Both the position numbers and the translations under genes were made by a program. Shown one piece after another: positions 41,254 through 50,617 of a DNA stretch of 64,000 nucleotides. The notes beneath the pieces were generated by a model that was not told the origin of the DNA, made no database searches, and worked only from the letters and a program-made list of their open reading frames with translations. How positions within the stretch are numbered: position 1 is the stretch's first letter; each line of letters begins with the position of its first letter. The stretch spans positions 26,555 to 90,554 of the forward strand of contig CAYPWW010000002.1 in NCBI GenBank assembly GCA_964414555.1, read 5' to 3'. This DNA is from Litorimonas sp964414555 (GTDB lineage: Bacteria; Pseudomonadota; Alphaproteobacteria; Caulobacterales; Maricaulaceae).

Positions 41254-43641
41254 ATGAAATTCACCCTCAGCTGGTTGAAACGCCATCTCGACACAGATGC
41301 GACGATTGAACAAGTCGCCGAAGCCATGACGCTGGCCGGATTGGAAGTCGAAGAGATTCACGATCCGTCGGTTACACTGGGCGCGTTCACCATTGCGCAT
41401 GTGTTATCTGCCGAAAAACATCCCGACGCGGATAAGCTGCAAGTTTGCCAAGTCGCGACGGTCGATGGCGAGAAGCAAATCGTCTGCGGCGCACCCAATG
41501 CGCGGGCCGGCATCGCCGTCGCCTATGCGCCGCTGGGTGCCTATATCCCGGGGCTAGATTTCAGCCTCGACAAAAAGCCCCGTAAAATTCGTGGCGTCGA
41601 GAGCTCGGGCATGATGTGCTCAACGAAAGAGCTGGAACTCGGCGAAGATCACGACGGTATTTTTGAAGCCAACCCGAACGATCATCCCGTGGGGCAGCCC
41701 GTCGTGGACGCGCTAGGCCTGAACGATCCCGTCATCGATTTCGAAGTCACACCGAACCGCCCCGACTGGTTGGGCGTCAATTCCATTGCGCGCGATTTGG
41801 CAGCCGTCGGCTTGGGCAAATTAATTACGCCAAATATTGAAACCGTTTCCGGCACGTTCCCATGCGAGCAGAAGATCGAGATCGAAACGGACGCTTGCCC
41901 AGCTTTCGTGGGGCGGGTTGTGCGCGGCGTAAAGAACGGACCCTCGCCGGAGTGGTTGCAGCAGCAATTAAAAGCCATCGGCCTGCGCCCGATTTCGGCC
42001 CTCGTCGATATCACGAACTTCATCACCTATGACCGCGCGCGCCCATTGCATTTCTATGATCTGGCGAAAGTCCAAGGCGCTATCACTGTGCGATCCGGCG
42101 AGGACGAAGCGTTCGACGCGCTGGACGATAAATCCTATATCGCGAGCGACGCGGATGTCGCGATCTGCGATGAGAGCGGCATTCTCGGCCTTGGCGGGAT
42201 CGTTGGTGGCACCTCGACAGGTGTCGATGAGACCACGACCGACATCCTGATCGAGAGTGCCTATTTCGATCCGCTGACTATTCGTCGCACGGCCAAGCGC
42301 CTAGGCGTGAACTCGGACGCCAAATACCGCTTCGAGCGTGGCGTCGATACGGGCGGCCTGATCGACGGAGCGGAACTCGCCACGCGTATGGTCCTAGACA
42401 TTTGCGGCGGCGAGGCGAGCGACATCACTATCGCGGGCGACATTCCTGCCGATCCGCCAGCCGTCAAATTTGACTCCGAATTAAATAAACGTCTCACGGG
42501 CCTCGACCTGTCCGATGGGCAGATGGAGACAATCCTGACGGAGCTCGGCTTTGGCGTCACCAAGGGCGACAGCTGGACGATCAGCGTCCCGTCCTTCCGT
42601 CGCGACGTCACCGAAGGCCCAGACTTGGTCGAAGAAATTGCGCGTATCCACGGCTATCACAATCTGGAAGCGGTCTCGCTCCCGCCGCTACCCGGACGGC
42701 GGGAACCAACCGCAACCCTGACGCAAGGCCGAACACGTTTGGCGCGTCGCGCGTTGGCTGGCGAAGGCTTGTCAGAAGCCGTGACGTGGAGCTTCGCCCT
42801 ACGCGAACACACGGCGCTATTCGACGGTGGGCAGGATGCGCTGGTGCTGGATAATCCGATTTCGAACGATCTGAATACGATGCGGCCGAGTGCGCTGATC
42901 CACCTTTTGCTGGCGGGACAACGCAATGCGGATCGCGGCTACCCCGGTGCGGCCCTCTTCGAATTGGGCCCCGTTTTCGCGGGTACAGCGCCAGACGATC
43001 AACGCCTATCCCTCGCCGGAATGCGCCGGGTCGAGCCGGGCCGCGATTGGGCCGGAGCGCCAGAAATCACGGCCCTGACGGCGAAATCTGACGCGATATC
43101 TGCGCTGACGGCCATGGGCACAGCGGTTGATAATTTGATGACGATGGAGGCTGTCGGGTCCTATTGGCATCCGGGGCGGTCAGCGTCATTGCGCCAAGGT
43201 CCAAAAAATGTGCTGGCTAGTTTCGGCGAACTCCACCCGCGCGTTTTGAAAGCCATGGGCATTGAAGGGCGCGTTGTTGCCTTTGAAATCTGGCCTGACG
43301 TCTTACCCGCCCCTCGAAAGAAGTCCGCGAGCAAATCCAAGAAAGCCCTCACCCTTTCTGACTTCATGCCGGTCCACCGCGACTTTGCCTTTATCGTCGC
43401 AGACGACGTCGCTGCGGGCGATATTCTGCGGGCGGCGCGCGGGGCGGATAAGCAGCTGATTTCTGACGTTAGCTTGTTTGATGTCTATCGTGGCAAAGGC
43501 GTTGAGGACGGCCATAAAAGCCTCGCCATCGACGTCACACTCGCACCAAAAGATGCAACGCTGACGGAGGCAGAGATTGAAGCTGTCTCGAACAAGATCA
43601 TCGAGAAAGTCGCCAAGGCCGGTGGAAACTTGCGAGGCTAA
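41254..43641 (+). CDS. pheT: Phenylalanyl-tRNA synthetase beta subunit
   Basis: A 795-residue PheT. Domains in order are the EMAP-like tRNA-binding domain (about 40-150, VCGAPNARAGIAVAYAPLGA), B3/B4 editing region (TNFITYDRARPLHFYDLAKV), B5 (about 400-470), the catalytic-like module, and the C-terminal FDX-ACB anticodon domain (about 700-795, MPVHRDFAFIVADDV). It forms the alpha2-beta2 enzyme with PheS. It starts 1 bp after the membrane-anchored unknown gene. Confidence 0.96.
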   Translation: MKFTLSWLKRHLDTDATIEQVAEAMTLAGLEVEEIHDPSVTLGAFTIAHVLSAEKHPDADKLQVCQVATVDGEKQIVCGAPNARAGIAVAYAPLGAYIPGLDFSLDKKPRKIRGVESSGMMCSTKELELGEDHDGIFEANPNDHPVGQPVVDALGLNDPVIDFEVTPNRPDWLGVNSIARDLAAVGLGKLITPNIETVSGTFPCEQKIEIETDACPAFVGRVVRGVKNGPSPEWLQQQLKAIGLRPISALVDITNFITYDRARPLHFYDLAKVQGAITVRSGEDEAFDALDDKSYIASDADVAICDESGILGLGGIVGGTSTGVDETTTDILIESAYFDPLTIRRTAKRLGVNSDAKYRFERGVDTGGLIDGAELATRMVLDICGGEASDITIAGDIPADPPAVKFDSELNKRLTGLDLSDGQMETILTELGFGVTKGDSWTISVPSFRRDVTEGPDLVEEIARIHGYHNLEAVSLPPLPGRREPTATLTQGRTRLARRALAGEGLSEAVTWSFALREHTALFDGGQDALVLDNPISNDLNTMRPSALIHLLLAGQRNADRGYPGAALFELGPVFAGTAPDDQRLSLAGMRRVEPGRDWAGAPEITALTAKSDAISALTAMGTAVDNLMTMEAVGSYWHPGRSASLRQGPKNVLASFGELHPRVLKAMGIEGRVVAFEIWPDVLPAPRKKSASKSKKALTLSDFMPVHRDFAFIVADDVAAGDILRAARGADKQLISDVSLFDVYRGKGVEDGHKSLAIDVTLAPKDATLTEAEIEAVSNKIIEKVAKAGGNLRG

Positions 43642-43732
43642 GGCGTCCACTGCGCGCCGTCCTGCATTCTCGCAAAACCGCATTGCACGGATGGCACTGG
43701 GCCTTTCGTGGTGAAACGCCTATGTCAGATGC

Positions 43733-44176
43733 ATGAGGCGATATAGCTACCGCGAGGACCCTGCCGTTCCGGACTTTGCCGATGATCGCGCGGTCATGGT
43801 TTTTGACGGCCATTGCGGATTATGTTCAGCGATGGTGGATCTCATCCTGCACCATGACCAATCTGAGCGTATCCGGTTGCTGCCTGCGCAAAGCCCGCTA
43901 GGCGAGGCATTATTTGCGCATTACGGGATGAAATCCGGCGATTATGATAGCGTTTTATTGCTGGAAGACGGCACCTTGCGAACCAAAATGGATGCGAGCT
44001 TACGCCTGTTCAGCTTGCTAGGCTGGCCGTGGAAGCTAGCAGGCATCGCGCGCATCTTGCCGGGCTTTCTCGCGAACCCGCTTTATGATCTGATCGCGCG
44101 CAATCGTATCCGTTGGTTCGGACGGCGAGAGACCTGCCGCATCGCGACAGCTGCTGAACGCGAGCGCTTCCTGTGA
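43733..44176 (+). CDS. DCC family thiol-disulfide oxidoreductase-like protein (DUF393)
   Basis: A 147-residue member of the DCC family, named for its D-x-x-C-x-x-C motif, seen here as VFDGHCGLCSAMVD at about residues 23-36. The rest fits the family: IRLLPAQSPLGEALF, an LLLEDGTL strand, a helix with LFSLLGWPWKLAGI, and LYDLIARNRIRWFG near the end. It has a thioredoxin-like fold of unknown physiological role. It overlaps the next gene by 4 bp. Confidence 0.92.
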   Translation: MRRYSYREDPAVPDFADDRAVMVFDGHCGLCSAMVDLILHHDQSERIRLLPAQSPLGEALFAHYGMKSGDYDSVLLLEDGTLRTKMDASLRLFSLLGWPWKLAGIARILPGFLANPLYDLIARNRIRWFGRRETCRIATAAERERFL

Positions 44177-45831
44177 GGGTGCTGATCATTGGAGGGTATG
44201 GGACGTTTGGGCGACGGATCGCCGAACGCCTGTCCAATGTCGGTGGGTTGGAATTAATTCTGGCGGGGCGGTCTTTGGCCAAGGCCGAAGCCGCATGCAC
44301 GGCCCTGTCCGGTGCGGCGAATTTTATGCCACTAAGGTTGGATCGGACCGAGCCACTGACCGCGCAAATTGCGACGCCGCCGGACCTGTTGATCGATGCG
44401 TCGGGTCCGTTTCAAAATTATGATCCGGCCGACCCAAACCTCCCCGTTCGCTATGCGCTTTCTGTGGGCTGTGATTATGCCGATCTGTCAGATGACGGGC
44501 AGTTTTGTGCCGCAATGATGGCGCTGGATACCGAGGCCAAAGCCGCAGGCATTGCCGTCATGACCGGCCTGTCGACCTGCTCTGTGCTGTCCGCGATTGG
44601 CCTGCGAGAGATCGCGGCGCAGATCGGCCCTGTCGAAGACGTCACCATCGGCATCGCCCCCTCTCCCAAGGCAGATTTGGGCCGCAATGTCGTCGGCGCC
44701 ATTGCGCGATATGCCGGACAAGAAACCGTCGCAGTCGTCAAAGCTGGCACGCGCCAGATGCAGCACGGCCTGCTGAATGGACGCAAGGCGACCATCTGTG
44801 TGCCAGGCGATGTGCCGTTGCCGCGCTTGCTGTTCTCGCTCGCTGATGCACCCGATGCATGGCTGTTGCCGCAAGATTTTCCAGAGCTACAGAACATCTG
44901 GACAGGCGCAGGGACACGGCCACAATGGCTACACCGCAGCCTTGTGGGGCTCTCGCATATTGTTGCGCGGACAGGGTTAAATCTGTCGCCTCTGACAGGG
45001 CTCTTCCACCGCGCGCGCGGGTGGGTTCGGTTTGGCCAGCATCGCGGCGGCATGATTGTGCGCGGCGCAAATACGTCCGGCGCGGCGAGTTGGCACCTCG
45101 TCGCGGAAGGCGATCATGGTCCGATGATCCCTGCCCTGCCGACTGTCGCGTTGATCCGTAAGTATCTGGCAGGGGCGCAGCCTGAACCTGGCGCATATGC
45201 CGGTCACACCGTTGTCGCCCTCCCGGACCTGAAACCAGAATTTGCGCGTTTAGAAATTGCCTATGGGCTACAATTCGACGGCGGTACCTTGCCCGTCTAT
45301 GAGCATGTGATGGGTGATGGCTATGCGGCGTTGTCGCCTGCCATTCAGGCCTTGCACCGCACGGGCGACGGTCGCCGCTTTGCCGGACGCTGCAAGATCA
45401 CGCGCGGCCGCAATCCGCTGAGCTGGTTGGTCGCGGAGGTCTTTCGTTTCCCGAAAGCGGGCGAAGAAATTTCCGTGGAATTAGATATCATTCCAACAGA
45501 GACAGGCGAGTTGTGGCGGCGAAATTTTGCAGGCCGGGTCATGCAAAGCCATCATACCATGGGGACTGGGCGCTGGGCGCGTCATGTGACGGAAACCTTT
45601 GGCCCTATCCGAATTCACATGGCTATTTTGGAAGAGGCAGGACGCCTGCGGATCAAAACGCGTGGCTGGTCAATCTTCGGCCTGCCCTTACCTCACGTCT
45701 TATGCCCGGGCGGCGACGTTTATGAAACGCAAGACGCGCACGGGCGGTTTCATTTCCACGTCGATCTGCGCGCGCCCGGTTTCGGACGTCTGTGCAAATA
45801 TGAAGGCTGGCTAGAAGACGCCGCTAGATAG
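44173..45831 (+). CDS. Saccharopine dehydrogenase-like/DUF4166 fusion protein
   Basis: A 552-residue two-domain protein beginning at GTG 44173, overlapping the DCC gene. Residues 1 to about 340 are a saccharopine-dehydrogenase-type NAD(P)-binding unit (RVLIIGGYGTFGRRIAERL). Residues about 370-550 are a DUF4166 domain (VYEHVMGDGYAALSPAIQAL, GETISVELDI-like strands and RGWSIFGLPLPHVLCPGG). The two domains often occur as a fusion next to DCC proteins. Function unknown. It ends 8 bp inside the convergent eipA gene. Confidence 0.88.
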   Translation: MRVLIIGGYGTFGRRIAERLSNVGGLELILAGRSLAKAEAACTALSGAANFMPLRLDRTEPLTAQIATPPDLLIDASGPFQNYDPADPNLPVRYALSVGCDYADLSDDGQFCAAMMALDTEAKAAGIAVMTGLSTCSVLSAIGLREIAAQIGPVEDVTIGIAPSPKADLGRNVVGAIARYAGQETVAVVKAGTRQMQHGLLNGRKATICVPGDVPLPRLLFSLADAPDAWLLPQDFPELQNIWTGAGTRPQWLHRSLVGLSHIVARTGLNLSPLTGLFHRARGWVRFGQHRGGMIVRGANTSGAASWHLVAEGDHGPMIPALPTVALIRKYLAGAQPEPGAYAGHTVVALPDLKPEFARLEIAYGLQFDGGTLPVYEHVMGDGYAALSPAIQALHRTGDGRRFAGRCKITRGRNPLSWLVAEVFRFPKAGEEISVELDIIPTETGELWRRNFAGRVMQSHHTMGTGRWARHVTETFGPIRIHMAILEEAGRLRIKTRGWSIFGLPLPHVLCPGGDVYETQDAHGRFHFHVDLRAPGFGRLCKYEGWLEDAAR

Positions 45832-46429
45832 GGATGTAGCCGCGCTTACGCGTATAGCTGGAATAGCCAACATTTGCGCCCAACCGCACACCCGCACCAG
45901 CACGGACCGGCGCCAATGTGATGCCATTGGCGCGTTGATAATGCACAGCCATACCTGCGATCAGAAAGGCGGACCCATCAACACCGGGGAAGCGGCGGTA
46001 GATATCTTCTGGATTTTCTAGATCATAGACTAGCGTGAAAACGCGCGAAACTTCGCCGCCAATATCCACGCCGACACTCGGGCCTTGCCAATAGACTTTT
46101 TGCGAACGGCCATCTTTCATCCAAAGCGTTCCCTTGCCCCAGCGCGCGCCGAAAATCAGCGCGCCACCACCTTCTTCACCGGTGATGTAACCGACAGGTC
46201 GACCTTGGCCTTTGAAGAGTTTTTCAATCGTCGAGGCGGCGCTTTCCGCTGTGACACCGAGATGATCGGAAACCGCACTGACGAGTTCCTTTTCATTATA
46301 GCCGTCTCCCGCCGGAGCCTTCGCGACTTCGCCTTGAGGATAGCCATTCGGGTTATTTTTCGGTGTGGACGAACACGCAGCAAATGCAAAGGTACAGGCA
46401 ATACCAAGCAAGAGGTGGGAGATTTTCAT
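45824..46429 (-). CDS. eipA: Envelope integrity protein EipA (DUF1134)
   Basis: A 201-residue DUF1134 protein. I chose ATG 46429, giving a signal peptide with a lipobox-like FAAC (MKISHLLLGIACTFAFAACS). The conserved core reads GEEGGGALIFGARWGKGTLW, then VYWQGPSVGVDIGGEVSRVF, and LVYDLENPEDIYRRFPGVDG. In Brucella and Caulobacter EipA is needed for cell-envelope integrity. The gene is divergent from oxyR across 188 bp. A second, divergent EipA-like gene lies on the far side of katG. Confidence 0.9.
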   Translation of the reverse strand: MKISHLLLGIACTFAFAACSSTPKNNPNGYPQGEVAKAPAGDGYNEKELVSAVSDHLGVTAESAASTIEKLFKGQGRPVGYITGEEGGGALIFGARWGKGTLWMKDGRSQKVYWQGPSVGVDIGGEVSRVFTLVYDLENPEDIYRRFPGVDGSAFLIAGMAVHYQRANGITLAPVRAGAGVRLGANVGYSSYTRKRGYIPI

Positions 46430-46617
46430 GGCAGGGCCTTCGCAATCGGCGGATTTACGTTCAGTTAGGCTTTGACGAAACAGGGTTAAGAAACCCTGAA
46501 AACTGGGGGTGACATACATGACGTCTCGGACAGGCAGCGGTAAGATTGACGGGAGGGTTGGACGCGACACGTAAGAGGCACTACCAATATATTCCCACTC
46601 TCTTATAGGCCCTGCAT

Positions 46618-47526
46618 ATGAACCTTCGTGACCTGGATTATATTTGTGCGCTCGCAGAACAGCTGCATTTCGGGCGTGCGGCAGAGCAATGCCACGTCAG
46701 CCAGCCAACTCTGTCGGGGCAGATTAAAAAGCTGGAGGCAGAGCTGGGGGTGACCTTGTTTGAACGAGGAACAAAATCTGTGCGCGTCACCCAAGCCGGA
46801 GAAGAAATCATCGCCATTGCGCGAGAAGCCCGCGATGCCGCGCGTCGTATTCGTATGGTCGCGGCGACGGCGCAAGACCCGCTGGCGGGAACGCTGTCCA
46901 TTGGATTAATCCCGACAATTGCGCCTTATTTAATTCCGCGCTTTGTGGGTCGCTTGCCAGAGGTTCTGCCGAAAATTCGACCGATTTTCCGTGAAGATAT
47001 TACGGACCGTCTGACCGAGGATTTGTTGTCCGGCGCGTTGGATGTCGCCGTGCTGGCGACCCTGCCGGAACACGAGGCGCTGATCGCGATTCCACTTTAC
47101 ACCGAGCCGTTTCGTTTGATTTTACCGCAGGGACATGCGCTGGCAGAGCGACCCTCTATCGCTATGTCAGATGTCGATCTGGACGAGATCTTACTGCTGA
47201 CCGAGGGGCACTGCTTTCGGGATCAGGCGCTGTCGATCTGTCATCCCGCCCCGTCGCGAGTAAGCCAATCTTTGCGCGCGACATCCCTAGAAACGCTGAT
47301 CAATTTGGTGGCGTCAGGGCAAGGTGTGACTCTGGTGCCAGAGCTGGCGGTGCGTGAGGGCTGGGCGCAGGAGCTGGGGCTTGTCTCACGGAGACTCTCG
47401 GATGCCAGCGCAATGCGGGAAATTTGCTTAACAACGCGGCGAAGGTTCCCCCGCCGGGATGCCGTGCAAATGTTGGCGGAATTAATTCGCCTCGGACTGC
47501 CAGAAACGGTGACAGCGCAAACATAA
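46618..47526 (+). CDS. oxyR: Peroxide-sensing LysR-type regulator OxyR
   Basis: A 302-residue LysR regulator with the helix-turn-helix at about residues 18-37 (FGRAAEQCHVSQPTLSGQIK). The sensing cysteines C199 and C208 sit in EGHCFRDQALSIC, at the same numbers as in E. coli OxyR. Oxidation forms a disulfide that switches the protein to an activator. It is convergent with katG, its usual target. The position beside eipA and katG suggests a peroxide-defence locus. Confidence 0.95.
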   Translation: MNLRDLDYICALAEQLHFGRAAEQCHVSQPTLSGQIKKLEAELGVTLFERGTKSVRVTQAGEEIIAIAREARDAARRIRMVAATAQDPLAGTLSIGLIPTIAPYLIPRFVGRLPEVLPKIRPIFREDITDRLTEDLLSGALDVAVLATLPEHEALIAIPLYTEPFRLILPQGHALAERPSIAMSDVDLDEILLLTEGHCFRDQALSICHPAPSRVSQSLRATSLETLINLVASGQGVTLVPELAVREGWAQELGLVSRRLSDASAMREICLTTRRRFPRRDAVQMLAELIRLGLPETVTAQT

Positions 47527-47527
47527 A

Positions 47528-47561
47528 AGCCCGCCCCAGTTTCCCGGGACGGGCCAAAATT
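47528..47561. terminator. Terminator-like hairpin between oxyR and katG
   Basis: GCCCGCCCC pairs with GGGACGGGC with one mismatch over a short loop, flanked by AAAA on the left and AAAATTT on the right. It lies between two convergent genes and probably serves both directions weakly. Confidence 0.6.
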
Positions 47562-47580
47562 TCAGCAGAGATAAAGTCGC

Positions 47581-49803
47581 TTAGGTCAGGTCGAAACGAT
47601 CCAACATCATGACTTTGTCCCATGCGGCGACGAAGTCTTTCACGAACTTCTCTTTCGCATCGTCACAGGCATAGACTTCTGCGACGGCGCGCAGCACCGA
47701 GTTGGAGCCAAAGACCAGATCATTGCGCGTTCCGGTCCAGCGGATTTTACCCGTGTCGCGTGACTTGCCTTCAAAGGCTGTTTCACTCTCGTCAGTCGCG
47801 GACCAGACGGTGCCCATGTCCAACAAGTTCGTGAAGAAGTCATTGTTCAGCTGGCCGGGTGTGTTTGTGAAGACACCGTGGCTGGAGCCGTCCCAATTTG
47901 TGCCGAGTACACGCAGGCCACCGACCAAGACGGTCATTTCCGGCGCGGTCAACGTCAGCAGCTGTGCGCGGTCGAGGAGGTGATCTTCGTCCTTGCGCGT
48001 CAGCATGCGATATTTGCCCTGCGTCCGGTAATTGCGGAAGCCATCGGCGACGGGCTTGAGAACCTCAAAGCTCTCGACGTCAGTGGCGTCGGCTGTTGCG
48101 TCTGTCCGGCCCGGCGTGAACGGCACATCAATCGGTGTTCCGGCATCAGCCGCCGCCTTCTCAATCGCGGCGCAACCGCCCAGCACGATCAGATCAGCCA
48201 GCGAAACGTCGCCGTCGAAATCATCGCGGATAGACTCCAGCTTGGACAGCACTTTGGAGAGCTGTTTCGGGTTGTTGACGTCCCAGTCTTTCTGAGGCGC
48301 CAAGCGGATGCGCGCGCCATTGGCACCGCCGCGTTTGTCCGAACCCCGGAATGTCGAGGCCGATGCCCAAGCGGTTTCCACCAGCTCGCTAACACTCAGA
48401 CCCGACGCATGGATCGCGTCTTTCAACGTTGCGATTTGCGCGGCGGATAATGAGTAGCCATTGGCGGCTGGCACAGGGTCCATCCAGATCAGCTCTTCAT
48501 CCGGCACAGTCTTGCCGAGGAAGTTTTGGATCGGGCCCATATCGCGGTGCAACAGCTTGTACCAAGCGCGCGAAAACGCGTCGGCCAGCTGGTCCGGGTT
48601 CTTGTGGAAACGCTCGGAAATCTCGCGATAGATCGGATCTTCCTTCATCGCCATATCCGCCGTCGTCATCATCAGCGCCTGAGACTTGGACGCGTCAGAG
48701 GCGTCGGGCGCTTCTGGCGCACCTTGGCCGGCTTTTGGCGTCCATTGTTGCGCACCGGCAGGCGAGCGGGTCAGTTCCCACTCATAGCCGAGCAACACGT
48801 CAAGATAGCCATTGTCCCACTGGATCGGGTTGGCCGTCCACGCGCCTTCAATGCCAGACGTCGTCATCGACGCCGCTTTGTCGCCTTTCGCCTGTTCCCA
48901 ACCGAGACCTTGCAAGTGCATCGGGGCGCCTTCTGGCTCTGGTCCGACCCATTTGTCTGGGTCATGCGCGCCATGCGCTTTACCAAATGTGTGACCACCC
49001 ACGGTCAAGGCAACGGTTTCTTCGTCATTCATCGCCATGCGGGCAAAGGTCTCGCGAATGTCACGGCCTTGGGCAATCGGGTCGGGGTTTCCGTCCGGGC
49101 CTTCTGGATTAACATAGATCAGACCCATGACGACAGCGGCCAACGGATCCATCAGCTCGCGGTCACCGCGATAGCGCTCATTGGCGAGCCATTCTGTTTC
49201 CGGTCCCCACCAGACATCTTGCTCTGGCTCCCAGACATCCTTGCGGCCAAAGGCGAAACCGAATGTTGGCAGGCCCATGTCTTCAATCGCGACATTACCT
49301 GCATAGACGAACAGGTCGGCCCAGCTGACAGCTTTGCCGTATTTCTGCTTTAGCGGCCACAAGAGGCGACGACCTTTGTCGAGGTTGCCATTATCCGGCC
49401 AGCTGTTCAGCGGCGCAAAACGTTGCATGCCTGATCCGGCCCCGCCGCGTCCGTCAAAGGTGCGGTATGTGCCAGCGGCGTGCCACGACAGGCGGATAAA
49501 GAACGGGCCGTAATGACCATAGTCAGCCGGCCACCATTCCTGCTCATCCGTCAGAATTTTCTTCATGTCGGCGTAGAGTTCGTCCTGATCAATCGCGGCA
49601 AAAGCGGATGCATAATCGAAATCCTCGTCCATCGGATTTCCGGACTGCGGGTTTTGGTGCAGCATGCCAACGTTCAGGCCTTCAGGCCACCAGTGACGAT
49701 TGGCGGCCTTATCGCCTGCATTCATTTTATTCGCGCCATGCATAACGGGGCAGCGATCAGGCTGCGCGCTCTCATTCACGTCCCATACGGTCATCTCATT
49801 CAT
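47581..49803 (-). CDS. katG: Catalase-peroxidase
   Basis: A 740-residue KatG that removes hydrogen peroxide. I chose ATG 49803, which has AGGAGA 6 nt upstream. The distal-side R104, W107 and H108 (RLSWHAAGTYR) match Mycobacterium tuberculosis numbering. The Met-Tyr-Trp adduct residues are visible as ARMAMND, GLIYVNPEGP and W107. The proximal histidine is in VGGHTFGKAHGA. Two-domain length is normal. The upstream 147 bp hold a repeated AATCGATT motif that may be its operator. Confidence 0.96.
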   Translation of the reverse strand: MNEMTVWDVNESAQPDRCPVMHGANKMNAGDKAANRHWWPEGLNVGMLHQNPQSGNPMDEDFDYASAFAAIDQDELYADMKKILTDEQEWWPADYGHYGPFFIRLSWHAAGTYRTFDGRGGAGSGMQRFAPLNSWPDNGNLDKGRRLLWPLKQKYGKAVSWADLFVYAGNVAIEDMGLPTFGFAFGRKDVWEPEQDVWWGPETEWLANERYRGDRELMDPLAAVVMGLIYVNPEGPDGNPDPIAQGRDIRETFARMAMNDEETVALTVGGHTFGKAHGAHDPDKWVGPEPEGAPMHLQGLGWEQAKGDKAASMTTSGIEGAWTANPIQWDNGYLDVLLGYEWELTRSPAGAQQWTPKAGQGAPEAPDASDASKSQALMMTTADMAMKEDPIYREISERFHKNPDQLADAFSRAWYKLLHRDMGPIQNFLGKTVPDEELIWMDPVPAANGYSLSAAQIATLKDAIHASGLSVSELVETAWASASTFRGSDKRGGANGARIRLAPQKDWDVNNPKQLSKVLSKLESIRDDFDGDVSLADLIVLGGCAAIEKAAADAGTPIDVPFTPGRTDATADATDVESFEVLKPVADGFRNYRTQGKYRMLTRKDEDHLLDRAQLLTLTAPEMTVLVGGLRVLGTNWDGSSHGVFTNTPGQLNNDFFTNLLDMGTVWSATDESETAFEGKSRDTGKIRWTGTRNDLVFGSNSVLRAVAEVYACDDAKEKFVKDFVAAWDKVMMLDRFDLT

Positions 49804-49867
49804 GCGAATCTCTCCTGTCATTTTCGAAAACTGATGGCATGTTTAGGCGTATACGCGGCATAGGTAT

Positions 49868-49894
49868 AATCGATTTATTCGATAGAATCGATTG
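49868..49894. promoter_or_regulatory. Candidate katG operator: AATCGATT repeat
   Basis: Two exact copies of AATCGATT (49868-49875 and 49886-49893) flank ATTCGATAG, so a 9-bp unit appears three times in a row. It lies 65-91 bp upstream of the katG start and overlaps the likely promoter. It is a candidate OxyR (or other regulator) site, although OxyR sites usually repeat every 10 bp. Confidence 0.4.
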
Positions 49895-49950
49895 GTAAGG
49901 GCGATGGAGGAGAGATTGTTCATCTAAGACAGGAACCGCTTCTCAGAGCG

Positions 49951-50487
49951 CTAGTTCTCGTTGAATTCCAAGCTATCGAAGGACGCATCCTCAGGCAGAT
50001 CACGGGTAGGAAAAAGACTGACGACAACACGATTGTCTAGTTCGCGCTCAAAGACAGTATATGTCTGGCCGCGTCTGACCTCCATTTGTTGCCTTGTGAA
50101 AAGCGCTTCGTCCAGAGACGACTTATCATAAACGAGATGTACAGTCTGAACGGGAGAAACCTCTTGCCCCAAGGCCGAACCTCCTATCTGCCAAAAAATG
50201 TCGCGCCTTAGATTAAAGCGCGATTTAGACTGTCCCGACCCATAGAGTTTCGTCTCATCAGACTCATGGACAGCTGACATCTTCCCCGTAACATAAAGTC
50301 GGGGCTGTCCAAATTTCTCAAAGCTGGGAGCCAAAGCGCGCTCCACACCGGACATCTCTCCCACAAAGTGTTCGGAGACAATTTGGCTCATATCCGTCAG
50401 CGAATAAGCCTGAGGATCAATTGTTGCAGGATGACTCGCGCAACCAACGAATAATGGAAACCCTAGCAACGAAAAAAACTGTCTCAT
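49951..50487 (-). CDS. Divergent EipA-like (DUF1134-related) lipoprotein
   Basis: A 178-residue lipoprotein (lipobox FVGC in FSLLGFPLFVGCAS). By eye it aligns with EipA: GQPRLYVTGKM against GRPVGYITGEE, and DIFWQIGGSALGQEVSPVQT against VYWQGPSVGVDIGGEVSRVF, followed in both by LVYD. The catalytic meaning is unknown. I chose ATG 50487 over a GTG at 50508. It is on the same strand as katG, separated by 147 bp that carry the katG operator candidate. The relation is my own reading and the paralogue is clearly diverged. Confidence 0.6.
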   Translation of the reverse strand: MRQFFSLLGFPLFVGCASHPATIDPQAYSLTDMSQIVSEHFVGEMSGVERALAPSFEKFGQPRLYVTGKMSAVHESDETKLYGSGQSKSRFNLRRDIFWQIGGSALGQEVSPVQTVHLVYDKSSLDEALFTRQQMEVRRGQTYTVFERELDNRVVVSLFPTRDLPEDASFDSLEFNEN

Positions 50488-50617
50488 GATAGTCTTGTGT
50501 GAGCGCACCGCAGAGGCGTCAAGCTTGCTTCATCAAAGCCTGACGTAATAGGCACAATCCTCCCCTGCGACGGTTCCCCGCGCTTGCTAATCCCCTCGCC
50601 CACGCTACATAGCGCAG

